A stretch of DNA of 64,000 nt, taken from contig CM049306.1 in NCBI GenBank assembly GCA_026874595.1, positions 19,957,019 to 20,021,018 of the forward strand, given 5' to 3'. Origin of the DNA: Sipunculus nudus. Lineage: Eukaryota > Annelida > Sipuncula > Golfingiida > Sipunculidae. Positions 34,217 to 46,097 of the stretch are shown in pieces. Both the position numbers and the translations under genes were made by a program. Position 1 is the stretch's first letter; the number at the start of each line of letters is the position of its first letter. Below the pieces are notes generated by a model. That model saw nothing but the letters and a program-made list of their open reading frames with translations. It made no database searches and had not been told where the DNA came from.

Positions 34217-34218
<2 letters not shown>

Positions 34219-35685
34219 GAAATAAACCGTGCTGTCTTACTGTATTTCCACATGAGTTATAAACAACTGATTAAGATGTTACTTTTCCAACCGATGGCGC
34301 CGCGCGGATCAAGGGGGACCGTTTAGTCTCTCCCTTTATCATAGGAGAAATTATACCTATATCTCAAGTTGCAGTGTTTTTTTTTTACAATGACTGTTTA
34401 AGACTTATACCACCTTCCTGTAGTTTTCGGGCCATTCTTATATGTGGTATATACTATATAGTCCCCCAGTGCAAATGGTTAAACTCGTCTATTTCTAAAA
34501 TCCTGCAAGGGAAGATATATTTTAAATGATTCCTTGATTATATTTTAAGCAAACAAGATAACCAAGATATATTTAGGAAACATCTACAATCCTCCGTATG
34601 TTATGCAACCTACCACGGACATGCAAATAGTGATGATATATAGACCACAATGCTGACAAAATACTGTAAAAACAGGATATTCTTTTTTCGTTCATGATAT
34701 ATGTTATAAGACCTTTACCTTGTTTCATGACATTGACATGGCTTCATAATGTACATGTATACGCTATTTCTAAAGGAACTTTTTACTGGATTTGTGGTTT
34801 TAGATTATCTATACCATCGGTACTGATTTGATTTAATTTTTATTCCCGAGGATGTTTTTTATTTTCACTAAAATGCTAATGTATATAATTTAAGAATATA
34901 TATATATATATTATACTACATTAATACAGATATTAAAGAGTTTATTTAATTTTATAGATTCAAGAAAAGACGTGATGCATGCTATATATGTATGGTACCT
35001 GACGTATCTTTTGGGCATTTATATTTAAAGAGATGACGTGTCTTTCACTGTTATATTATCAAATTAATTACTAAAAAATACATATAAAAAATACTGTGGT
35101 CATCCAGGGAGGCAAAATATATATGAGGTATTCAGGGTAATATTGCTAAATTTCAGTCAATACTGTTTTGTGGTTTTAGGGAGAGTCACTATGAGTGTTC
35201 CAGCTTTAGGCTCATCTTATTACCTCCGCCAAGCGGATTATTACATATATATTTTATAAATTTACATCTCTTAGTTTTGGCTGGACTGTATAGCCACACT
35301 TAAACCGACTTTGCAGCTGAGCGACACACAAAAATACGCTTGCCCTTTCTTAATTTTGGCTGTCCAGATGTAGGATGCCTGTTAATATACCTACAAAAGA
35401 TTACCGTTGAAACAAAGTCGCTCATGTATATACTCTCAATCAAAACCACTCCGGAAATATTAAGCAGGAATAAAGAGATTGACATTCATTTTCAAATATA
35501 TAAATTTCTCTTTATTTAAACATAAAGATTTATACTTGAAAGATGAATTTCTTTTAGGATCAGTAAGGATGAGTAAATAACCTGGAAATAATGTTCAAAT
35601 TATCGATAAATCATAGACAGATTCAAAAGTGTACATAACAAAAAAATCCGATGTTTTTCTTAAATTCCTATTTATTTAATTATTT

Positions 35686-35691
<6 letters not shown>

Positions 35692-35760
<69 letters not shown>
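35692..35760. repeat. (AT)n microsatellite
   Basis: About 34 uninterrupted AT dinucleotides, able to form a hairpin. Confidence 0.95.
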
Positions 35761-35762
<2 letters not shown>

Positions 35763-36144
35763 AAACATGATTATTTTCACAAAACGATAGATGAAATTGT
35801 GATTTATCAGATGTCCGGTAGACGTCAGCCCAACACGTATATTACCTCCTTTGAATGTTAAATGCAAATCCATTCTGTGGAATCAGTCCGTTGCACACAC
35901 TGATTTTGCATATAATGGATGGATATTGTGGAATTCGGGAAAAGGAACTGTCACGTGATGAAGGCAACGACCAGGGACGGAACAGAGGAATTATAGTCAA
36001 ATCAAGTTTGAATTTGCTGAATAATTAAAAAAATATGTTGTCGAAACCATGCATATGGTTAAAACATGAGAATCTTCAGGAGACCCTCATATCGAATAAG
36101 TCATATCGAATCCCTTTCTTCGTTTTCATCTCTGTCTCCCTGTT

Positions 36145-36147
<3 letters not shown>

Positions 36148-36176
<29 letters not shown>
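36148..36176. repeat. (TC)n microsatellite
   Basis: About 14 TC dinucleotides. Confidence 0.95.
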
Positions 36177-36180
<4 letters not shown>

Positions 36181-37182
36181 TTTAATAAATACCTCGTGTC
36201 TTAGGAATTGAAAAAATTCACCTGTGGACAGAAACATTTTCAAAACCCTTTTTCCATAACCTAATTTACTGAATATTAAAATAAGAATCTTGTTTAAGCC
36301 CATTGCACTTCTCTTTCCAACAAAAAAAATCTTTTGTCTTTGGTCGGGAAAACCATTGGCTGTTTTCATGTTATGAAATTACACAATATTTCTGTATTTT
36401 TAAATCCATGAATAAATCACATGTTCCTGAGTTTATTTTTTCCCTCAAGGCTAAATCTTTTGACGATTTATTTGACCTGATGTCGAACATGAAGGTACGA
36501 GTAACCTTTGACCAGTATATATCAAAGTACCTCCAGAAATACTTCCGTCAACACCTGAACTAAGTAGAGGCTAAATTGATGGATTGTAAAGCAAAATACC
36601 TACCCTACTGATAATAGAACCAAGAACAATTAAAGAAACTATTTTTTTATGTGAGTTTATCTATATGAGTATCACTTTTTAGGGATTGTGACAAAGTATG
36701 TGGAGGGACAGAGTATCATGTGTCATCCTCACTTTTTAGGGGAATAAGACATGCACGTCCTTTTGTACATTGCGATTTCGAGATTACATTTGTTTTCCAC
36801 TAGCTTCATAGCTTCATATTCACCTCAATACTTTTTCACCTGCGCATATCATTATAAAAAATCAGGATATCGGTTGCTTCAATGATCTCAATGAATCAGC
36901 ATTATCCTGAATGTTCAAATCAAAATATATTGGAAAATGATATGAAGAACATTTTGATATTCTGGGTGTTTTTGCCCTGGATTAGGGGACGCCAGTCCGT
37001 GCTCGAGTGCATGGATTGCTCCACTCACATTTCTTCAGTAAACAATCAAGGCTCATGTCAGTAATATTATCCTTGTATCGCTCACACGCGCCGGCTTGAC
37101 ATCAGAGCCCTGAAATGCGTATATGCATTTCTTATCCGGTCGCTCATATGGCAAACACCCGTCTAGTTAAAGTCTTAACTGC

Positions 37183-37242
<60 letters not shown>
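37183..37242. repeat. Poly-A followed by (TA)n
   Basis: About 18 A then about 21 TA dinucleotides. This arrangement is common at the 3' tails of retroposed elements, but no retroposon body is recognisable upstream. Confidence 0.9.
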
Positions 37243-37247
<5 letters not shown>

Positions 37248-38607
37248 GCTAGTTATATAAGAAGTAAATGTTTAAGTTTAAGTTAGACTTGTATATCCAT
37301 ATTTGTAACAGTTGTTTTTTTTCTTCGATACGACCAATATTGCATGAAAAGCGTTTTGTATCAATACGTATCGATGAATCGGTATATTGATGAAACCCTA
37401 ATATATATTTAAGCTATATGCAAATGAAGCCACCAGTTTAGTAACCTGAAGTGTTTGTCTAATATAAAAGTCTATAATTAATCTATAGTTTCTAGCTGCA
37501 GTACATTAACTGGAATGTGGTGATTATTTATATAATTACAATGACAAGCTGTCTGAAGTGAGTAATTTACAATAAAATTAAAAATTAGTAATGTGCAGAT
37601 ATGTCTAATAAAAAAGTGTATACTTACGTTCCAAATAATATAAATTTTTTTATTTGGCCAAGTCCATCTGCAGACAGGCTAGTGGGGTTGCAATGCATCC
37701 GTAATTAGGTTACCTATCCGCAGCCCAATAACGGATCCTCATATGGGCCTGGCCCAGCGGCAGATGGGCCAGATCCGTAAAAGGTCTCCAACATTTATAA
37801 GTAAAGTATATTCCAGGTCACATCCGATGTTAAACGATTGTCTATGATGAATCATTTTATATAGATACATGCTGATACAGGGAAAATCTTAGCTCTAGCA
37901 TTAGTCATGAGTAAGAAAGTTTATTGCAATAGTCTAATCATGCGTTAAATTGCGCTACATTTAGTGATAATGGTAATGTATTTTAATACAGCCGGTTATT
38001 TGCCGTTGCCCACATGATCACTGTCGGATTATCATTGTCGCATAAACGGGTGAAAATATATACAAAGCTATAGAAAGAGGACCGTTTTACTCGGTCTATA
38101 TATGCTGACTACATAATCCCAGCCCGTTAATCCTCTAACACGCAAAATATACGGAATGAGTTCTGTAGATTCATTTAAGAATTTTACAGTGGACTGACTC
38201 ATCTACAACTCTTTGTTACGCATTTATAACTCAGCTAAATTGGACCAACAATATTTGCCAAATTGAAGACCTGCCATGAACTCGACAGTTTGTTTACGGG
38301 GGTTGTTGGGGTCAGAGTTAATAGAAACCGAGATATTGATCCCTTAAACATGGTAGCTGCCACCTTTACAATAACATATCACATAATACAATCTGTGGAC
38401 AGAGCATTACAGGCATGGGATCAGGTTGTCCAAATTTACCTTACTTTCTAGAGAGACATCCAAGTTAAATGAAATCCGGAGAGTAATATTCTCAGGGCTA
38501 TTGACTCGAAATCCTGTAACCTAGGGAGGTGAACTTTTGGTCAGTTGAACTCCCAATTGTTTATAATTACGTTCATATAAACACCATCGAAAATAAACAT
38601 TACAAAC

Positions 38608-38610
38608 ACG

Positions 38611-38642
<32 letters not shown>
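38608..38642. repeat. (AC)n-(AT)n compound microsatellite
   Basis: About 12 AC dinucleotides run directly into (AT)n, the same order as in the 33,044-33,093 array seen from the other strand. Confidence 0.9.
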
Positions 38643-38643
<1 letters not shown>

Positions 38644-41481
38644 TCAGAAGTGACAGTCACTATACAGTTCTGATATATACTGCAGCAGGTCATGATGAAG
38701 AAATGTTTGTCTACAAACTTGTCCAGCCTATAGTGTCACAGGTCAATTGTGGCAAGTTTAAGTCAGATTTTCTATATTTGATTATGTTCAACACATAGGT
38801 AATTACGGTTAAGGATAATACAAGGAAGTTATTTCGTTTGGTGTTTTGCTGGTAGGTGGAGAACAAAGGGACTGTTTTTCAGGCCCCTCTACAAACGTCG
38901 GGGGTACATTTGTTCTTTGTCAGATTTAGACGAGCGAGCCAGATAATAAACATCGATGATTTAGATATCAGAATTCTCTCACTTCGTTAAACTGCCCATT
39001 TCCCCATTTTTTAACAGGAAATTTGGGACAACTGAGGCAGAGTTCAACCAGTCGCAACAGATAAACACTGTTTGTTGTCATTATCGTCGACCGGGTGTCC
39101 TGCATCTAAAAACTGTGAGTAGTTTACAAGAAGAAAACGGTGAACTTTTTCCTATAAATAGGACGCTTTACACCTGTGTTGCACTTGTGTTGTGTGTATA
39201 AATACAATTACTCTGCCCCAAGCAGATAATAATTTTATGCTCGCCACACCATCAGTGTTTTGTGTGTTGGGCGCCAATAAAAGGAAATGATACGGGGGGG
39301 GGGACGTACAGAACTATAGTATATTCACAAATATTTAAAGCCCAAGACCTGCCTGGTTGAAAAGAAGGTAATGATAACCAAAATCAGAGTTAAAAACTGT
39401 CCCGAGAAATAGAATACTTGGAGGGCGGACATCGGTATTAGTACGGCGGTGCCGGGCGATAATTAAGGTAACACTGTGTTCTGGGAAATCTGGTACTCGT
39501 AACGTATGGAAACCCATAGCCGGCAGCATGAGGACCTTGCTAAATAAGCAGATTCATTTGAAACAAGCAGTTTAATTTTATCTGCAGTATAACCAGTTCA
39601 TGAAGACGCGGAATTAACTAGGAGAGGGCGAATATCCAATATGGCGGCACTGCTTACAAGAGGGCGGAAGTTCTAGGTCGCTAGATTTTGAATAATGATT
39701 ACAGAGGACCTCACTTTGACAAGAAGGGTCACGATTAGTAAATATATGTTACATACATCCCCACCCGTATTCTAACTGGACTAAAAACTCCATTAAAATA
39801 TTATATTAAGAAAGATGTGGGGCGACCATAATGCACTGCAAACCGGAAGTAAGTACCGGCCAATAGCAGTCCAGGTCATTGTTCGAGAAGACATGCCCGC
39901 GCTGGGACAAGATCACTCGTCAACCAGGACTCGGCAACCATCTACCACTAGTACCAGGAGAAACAACGACTAGTGAATTCATCTGTCAGGAAAAATGACA
40001 ACCAGCAACGTTCTATCTGGAAGAAAAACCCACCACCACCCCCTTCGCCACCGACTCAAGCACTCTGTGTTCTACTTGTTAATGTTAAAATTTTAAAGTT
40101 TATTGTTTCTAAACAGTATATTTGTCGAGGTGTAAACTGTTTACTTTTACTACTACTACTTTTACTTTTAATATGACCTATACGATATATATGGCGTGTT
40201 GTACCCCACCTTCCCGTCAGTGGGAAAGAAGGGATAATTGCTGAATATGTTGAATATGGAAATTTTAATGTTATTTTTAATAAACCTCGGCCAGTTTTTC
40301 CCACAATTCCATGTCTTGTGCGCTTCTTTCAGCACTTCCGAGAACAGAGCAAGTGACTGGATGGGTATGAATGATATAATCAAGTTTTGTTTAATTATGG
40401 GATAACTGAGAGCAGGTTCGGGTGTGTGCATGTTGGTGTGACAGAGCATAAAACAAACTTATTCCCCGGATAACATTGGTCTCAGTGCCGGCGTGCCTAG
40501 CTTTATGCGAGTACTGGGAAAATAACAGATTCACTGATTGTGCAAGTGATACATGATGAATCATTTGTGTAAACAAGGAAGTCTAGGAGTTCAGCAAAAA
40601 GACAAAAATCAATTATAAACCATTAACCCTACGTATTTATGTTATTGCGTATAGGCTTCGTAGTGTACCTTGTGCATGTTACTTTAGATATATATTATGG
40701 AATTACTGCATGGCATATCATGACCAAGGGCTATACCTAGTACCTGTTCGTACTTTCTTACATTCTATCATGTGATAGTTTTTGTTTAGATTTCAGCCTC
40801 ATTTATTTTAGTGTGTATGTTTGAATCAACTCTGTCTCAGCGAGTCTCAGGACTGTACACGAACAGGATCCCACAGCGAAAGGGTGCGACATCAAGGCGG
40901 AGTGAAAACTAGTTAACAGTTTATGTGGATCTGAGAGGTACGGGGTTCTTATGTGCCTGTTTATATTTTAGTATATATGCAAGCACGTATTAGGCCTATA
41001 CAGTCGATAAATGTTATGTAAATGAGAAGAAATATATTTTATTACTAATGAAAGTTACAAGTCCTTCTTGCATATCGTTATCTGTATTTATCACAGAAAA
41101 AAATATCACAGTTGTATAAATTAAAATAAATTAGGAGGAGATTAATTGTGCATTATATAAGAGCCTGCAGCCTGTTTATGACTAGATCGTGCAGGGTTAT
41201 TCCAGTTTGGAAGAGCTTTGGTTTGCATTAAAGCGCGACCAGAAATTAATATGCGATGACGCATTTCCGGTGCTGTCCTTGCGGTAACTGCTTGAGCTTG
41301 AGTTCCGCTCAACAGACGAATTATCAGTATCTTTTTCGGTTATTCTCTGAGAAGTGTAATTATTCTTTGACTTCCAATTCGGTGTTGGCGTGTCCCCATG
41401 AGAGTATCTCAAAGCAGCACCTCTACTGACGTTTGGCCCATAATTCCTGTCGTCTCGAATTTTTGTGTAGTTACGAGGCGA

Positions 41482-41722
41482 CTAAGGCGTTTGGCGTATA
41501 TCGCTGTCACGTGATGTTACAGCACCAGTATTATTGAGACGAGACCCTGAATTTTTCTTGTTTGACAGCGGGCCCAATGGGCCCGAGGACGTCAGGTGAG
41601 AGTCTTCCAACAACCGAGAGTATCCATGAAAACTTGTTTTTGGCCTCCCTTCTTCCCCATACACTAAATCTCCTATCTTAATATCTCTTAAAATATCTTG
41701 CGCTGTTGTAGCTGGCATATCC
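41482..41722 (-). CDS. Unrecognised minus-strand gene, last coding exon
   Basis: 241 bases: one base completes a codon split in the preceding exon, then 79 codons and a TAG stop. The acceptor is preceded by a strong pyrimidine tract and ends TATACAG. The peptide includes DMPATTAQDILRDIKIGDLV, then YGEEGRPKTSFHGYSRLLED and a Ser/Gly/Asn-rich tail. I do not recognise the family. A hydrophobic-acidic stretch (ILRDIKIGDLVYGEE) could fold, while the tail looks disordered. Phase agrees with the exon at 45,928-45,998. If a donor before the stop were used the end would differ, but I see no strong one. Confidence 0.6.
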
Positions 41723-42464
41723 CTGTATAAAAGAAAAAAAAATAATAAACGCATTATTTATAGTAAAAACGTTTTTACCACATATTTGGTCAAGCCCAAA
41801 TCCTGATTCAGAGTGTGAGTGGACAAAATATTGGTCTTTTATGGTCATGTACACTTTTGATTAAATAAAGGAAAACTTTACCGAGTTCAGGCTACTCATT
41901 ACTGGGATTCTTAATTCCTTCTCTACAAAATTTTACGTGTACTATACGTAAAACATCTAATTTATAGAGTTGATGAACAAATGAACATATCTATACGATA
42001 AATATCTTTAGTAATAGAGGTACCTGTCATGACATGGGGAATTAATTAATGGAATAAAATCATATTATATAAACTTGCTTCACATATGAAATACACCAAT
42101 ATAGGACAATACAAACACCGTCGGGAAAAATGATACTTACTATATCTTTTTTAAACGAAAGTAAAACCATATGTCATTTGTTTTAAGTGCATGACCTTAT
42201 GGCTTGTATATATGTACATTAAATGAAAAGCACATTATCTAAGCTGTATAATGGCGACAACAAAGCCTAATGAATATTTACATACACAAGACAAATTAAT
42301 TACAACCATGTAGGGCTAAAGTCTGCATGTGGGTGCCCATTGAAATTTGGGGTTTCTTTTCTCTGACACGTAAAATTATAACATATCGGTACGAATTAAC
42401 TACATTAGCCTGATATGAGTTTGATTCAAGACTTAAAAAATTTTTCAACAACATGTTGGAAGCA

Positions 42465-42760
42465 TGTTGTAGTGGTATTCAGGACGCTGATCACATGCAT
42501 GGGGTAGAACATAGGACTCAAAGCAGGGTGGTCGTGAGTTCAAATTTCAGCCCAGGCAGTGAGATTTTCACTGTCGGCCCCCACCCAGGGTGACCGTTCT
42601 GCAGGCTTAATGGGAAGGCTGTGCCTCACAGCCGTGTATCACTCACAAACGAGTTCATCTTTGAGGGTTTCCTCGGTGAAATGACTGGCAATGGGGAAGA
42701 TTACCAATCCAGGACCCGTTGGTGCGGCAGACATAGGGCCTGGGTGACACCAGGATAAAA
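42465..42760 (+). mobile_element. Probable tRNA-derived SINE
   Basis: TGTTGTAGTGGTATTCAGGA resembles a tRNA A-box region, and GTGGTCGTGAGTTCAAATTT, about 50-65 bases later, resembles a B box (GGTTCGAATCC). Together they look like an internal pol III promoter. A GC-richer body follows (CACTCACAAACGAGTTCATC, GGTTTCCTCGGTGAAATGAC), unlike the surrounding AT-rich DNA. The 3' boundary is uncertain and no target duplication was identified. Confidence 0.5.
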
Positions 42761-43964
42761 CAAGGGCCTAGAGGCAAAAATTATTTCTACTCCCCCGCCA
42801 TATGTTAAACTGGGAAAGTGTGGCATCAGTGATCGGGTTGGCGGCCGGAGGGAAGGACGGACCGCACGGCGGACGGACTGACGGAGAGACGCGGACCATT
42901 TGTAGTCCTCCCTCCTTACGCCGGGGGACAAACATAATATAATAGGAAGCGAGTGCTACCGCATTTTCACGTAGTCCCAAACCGAAATGGAACTCTACAG
43001 ATGTACATACTTAAAAGAATTAGATAAGAAAGCACAATAAAATGGAAGCGGTTACTTCCACCAAAACAAGGGACCCATAGGTCACGGCGCTCAGCTGAAG
43101 TTTGAAATTTTAGCAGATACAAAATATGCAAAATATTCTCTTGTAATAATTTTCTTATATATAAGCATATGAGAAGCTGAGAGTATATGGCCCTCCTACT
43201 TGGTTATAGTTAAGTTCTAAATATATGATTGCAAAACTAATATTCTGACAAGACTGTCATGAAGAAAAACAATAAAAGTTTTGAGATACTGTGGTGCATA
43301 TGAAAAATTAACTTTTTTTATTTACAAGTTTTAAAAATTTGTAATAAAAAAATCTGAAAATATAAGTTAAAATATCATAATTGTAAATTGCAATCATTAT
43401 TTATCCAGAGTTTAGCTCACATCGGGTCATATTATGCATACACATATATTTTATTATTTTTAAATCACAAATGTTTAAACTGAAATTAAAAAAGAAATTA
43501 ATGCCATGATATAGCATCTTCAAAATTATTCCTTGAATCACTATTAAACAGTTTTGTACATTGGAGCTTTCAGTTCATGCTTAATTATATTCAGAGTGAA
43601 ATAAAAGATTCAGTAAATTTGATAAAATAAAAACATCTTTTCAAAATAAGTATACACACTCTTGGTTGACTGAGGGACAAACAATATCATTTTGCTAATT
43701 ACTATCTCAGCAATAATTTATTACTGGAATTAATATTCAATTTCACACCTGGTGAAGTTTTTACTCTTCTGAAGAAAGGAATTCCTTATCTGATGAACAT
43801 CAACCTTTCATAGGAATACACCACTTTGTGGACACAATTAAATGTGAACTGTAATCACTGTAACCCTGGTGGTACAATAAAAAATCTAAAATGTAGCAAA
43901 AGCCTAGAATAAGATTGAATCAAATACAGAAAATTATAACATTTATCTAGTTTATGCACCATCC

Positions 43965-43982
43965 GGGGGGGGGGGGGGGGGG
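43965..43982. repeat. Poly-G run (18 G)
   Basis: Uninterrupted mononucleotide G tract, comparable to the 17-G run at 19,262-19,278. Both are rare in DNA this AT-rich. Confidence 0.95.
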
Positions 43983-44399
43983 TTGCAGGGCATAGGGAAA
44001 GCCTGCTAGTACTAGTAGTGGCCAAGCTGAGCCAAGGCAAGCTGCCGGAAGCGGGTTACATAACACAGGTAAAGGCTGTACGGCTTGATGTAAACAACAC
44101 TTGACATAGTGAATGAAAACTTGACCGAAAGCTTAAAAGATTAAATCCTTATGTTTATATGCTGTGAAAATTAAATCAACTGTGCTTACAGGGAAAAAAA
44201 CGTGCCGTGGCCAAAGTTCTACAAAACTTAAGGTATTGATGTTTAATTATGCTAATAACTCAACAAAATTGCAAAATTTAGGTCTAATTTTGGGTAAACA
44301 AATGAATCTTCATTCAATAAAGTTATATCCCTGAAAAAAAAGTCTCCAGCTTCAGCAATTCTCATGTTAAGTGAACAAACATATTTCCTGATTTTAAAT

Positions 44400-44790
44400 A
44401 AGTGCATTATTTTTGGGCCCATAACTTCACAAAATTAAACAATACTGACCTAACTTTTGGTATGTACATAGAAAATGTATGGAAAAATTAGCATACTAAA
44501 TTTGATCAAAAACAGATAAGTGGTTTTGATATTAGGCAGTCTTGAAGTGTTACAATGGGTTTTTAATGGAAAGCGGAGGTTTTTCCTTAATATCTCAAAG
44601 GAACGAAGTCCTAGTGACCCAATTTTCTGTATGGTAGGAGATTTTGTGGGACAACTAACTGTATGCAGAATTTTAGATTCGTAGGTCCAGCGGTTTCAAA
44701 ACGTGCCCTGTTAACGGACGGACGAAAGGACGGACAAAGGACCACGACTATAGCTCAGATGACTTATAGTTAGCTGAGCTAAAAATAAAA
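44400..44790 (+). mobile_element. Dispersed mollusc-type repeat with GACGGACGAAAGGACGGAC tail
   Basis: It contains the order GTAGGTCCAGCGGTTTCAAA, GTGCCCTGTTAACGGACGGA, GGACCACGACTATAGCTCAG and finally AGTTAGCTGAGCTAAAA. A more decayed relative is at 6,540-6,765. The 5' limit is approximate. Such repeats are abundant in mollusc genomes, which is part of the case for the organism. Confidence 0.6.
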
Positions 44791-45927
44791 AAAAAATGCA
44801 TGGACAAACAATCCTGGGAAAGTCTAAAAAAATGAAATTTACACTTATAAATGAAGGCCCAAAGATAACACTTAGAAGCGTCCGGAAAAAAGTAAAGTGA
44901 GCAAAATTATGCATAAAGCTTTCGACAGTATCATATTATTCTTCTATCGTGAGATACACAGGAACGGAATTTGATTCAGAAATAAATCCGGCTTTTCACA
45001 GGGAACATTGTATTATGTGTAAAACTTGGGATTTACAAGAGCACATAAAGGGCCATGCCTTTCACATGATAATTAGCTGATCAATTCAAATGAAATATTG
45101 ACAGTGCATGCAGCAACAATATCAAGAGTGCCCAAAAAACGGGCGCAACCAGCAATAGCCTGGAGATCGAAAACTCCTCAACTGATCACCTATTCTACAG
45201 AAATATCATATGTGACCTGACCTTTTGTGGCTGTCAGCTGTGCCATTCCTTTGATTGCTGCCGCGTTCAAATATCATAAAGGAACACGGTTAGAATCATT
45301 AAACGCGCTGGTTATCCTGTATACAACATTAATGACCAAGCGTCTAATGACATGTTTTCGTGTTTACTGCACCGTCTGTAGCTTTCACACGGAATGGTGG
45401 AAATTCTTCTGGCTACAGCTACTAATAAGTTCTCGTTATTTCATACTGGGAAACCATATGTCATATATTTAAGGAGAGTTTCTCATCCACAAAATTTCAT
45501 AGTAAAGCCATATATTAGAATGTTACTCTCTTAAACTGAAATTTCGACGATATAGCATTCATTATACAATATGATATATGTATACCTATATGCATCTATG
45601 TCTCATACGTGTGTGTTCCAGAGCAATGGCATGTCAAGTATATTCCGATAAAATGAATTTATATATAAGATACATGTTTTTTACTTTTGTAAAAATACAC
45701 TTCTGTGAAAGAACTGTGTATATAATGATTCTTTGTATATATGCATCTGTATACCACATATGTGTTGCAGAAGAATAATATGTTCAATGAATAAAGTTCT
45801 AAATAAATAATCTTGATTACCATAAGAATGGAGAGGTTTGACAAAGGCAAATTTTATATAAATATATATATAATGAGATATTCTTAATTCTACCACGGTA
45901 TTAGAGTGCGAATTATCAGAACTTTAC

Positions 45928-45998
45928 CTTGGATTTGCCCATGATTCCTTGATTTGATTTTCCTCTAATTTGCTGGCCGGAATCGTCCCACGCGGAGT
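45928..45998 (-). CDS. Unrecognised minus-strand gene, penultimate coding exon (71 bp)
   Basis: Acceptor TTATTCTTCAG, donor AAG/GTAAAG. In the phase left by the large exon upstream it reads TPRGTIPASKLEENQIKESW followed by ANP and two bases, which with the first base of the next exon make an Arg codon. Both junctions therefore stay open and in phase. An alternative frame (DSAWDDSGQQIRGK) is also open but would not join the neighbours. Confidence 0.6.
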
Positions 45999-46043
45999 CT
46001 GAAGAATAAGTTAATATAGAGAGGGTCACACCTTTATGTCCCG

Positions 46044-46094
<51 letters not shown>
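46044..46094. repeat. (TA)n microsatellite
   Basis: About 25 TA dinucleotides. Open frames reading Tyr-Ile repeats across it are artefacts. Confidence 0.95.

Positions 46095-46097
<3 letters not shown>

Larger units (their letters stand above)
26343..41481. other. 15-kb stretch without a supportable gene
   Basis: Probably intergenic sequence plus the unplaced 5' end of CENPF. It holds poly-C at 26,763-26,777, an inverted repeat pair (28,527-28,760 and 31,077-31,340), and a foldback element (32,671-33,143). Microsatellites lie at 34,181, 35,692, 36,148, 37,183 and 38,608. The less AT-rich parts around 28,180-28,560, 31,300-32,200 and 38,850-40,060 could hold promoters or untranslated exons, but I see nothing that fixes them. 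Small open frames here lack coding character. Confidence 0.6.
41723..45927 (-). other. Intron of the unrecognised gene (4.2 kb)
   Basis: It contains a tRNA-like SINE (42,465-42,760), an 18-base poly-G run (43,965-43,982), and a dispersed mollusc-type repeat (44,400-44,790). The rest is AT-rich with nothing recognised. Confidence 0.65.

Noticed and set aside
33933..34253. 106-codon minus-strand frame with Arg-Glu repeats
   Set aside because: The repeat is the (CT)n microsatellite read through; the rest has no coding character.
41197..41412. 71-codon minus-strand frame just downstream of the last exon of the unrecognised gene
   Set aside because: It follows the in-frame stop at 41,482 and has no convincing splice link. 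Its Ser/Asn-rich peptide could be a 3' UTR reading, or an alternative last exon, but nothing supports it.
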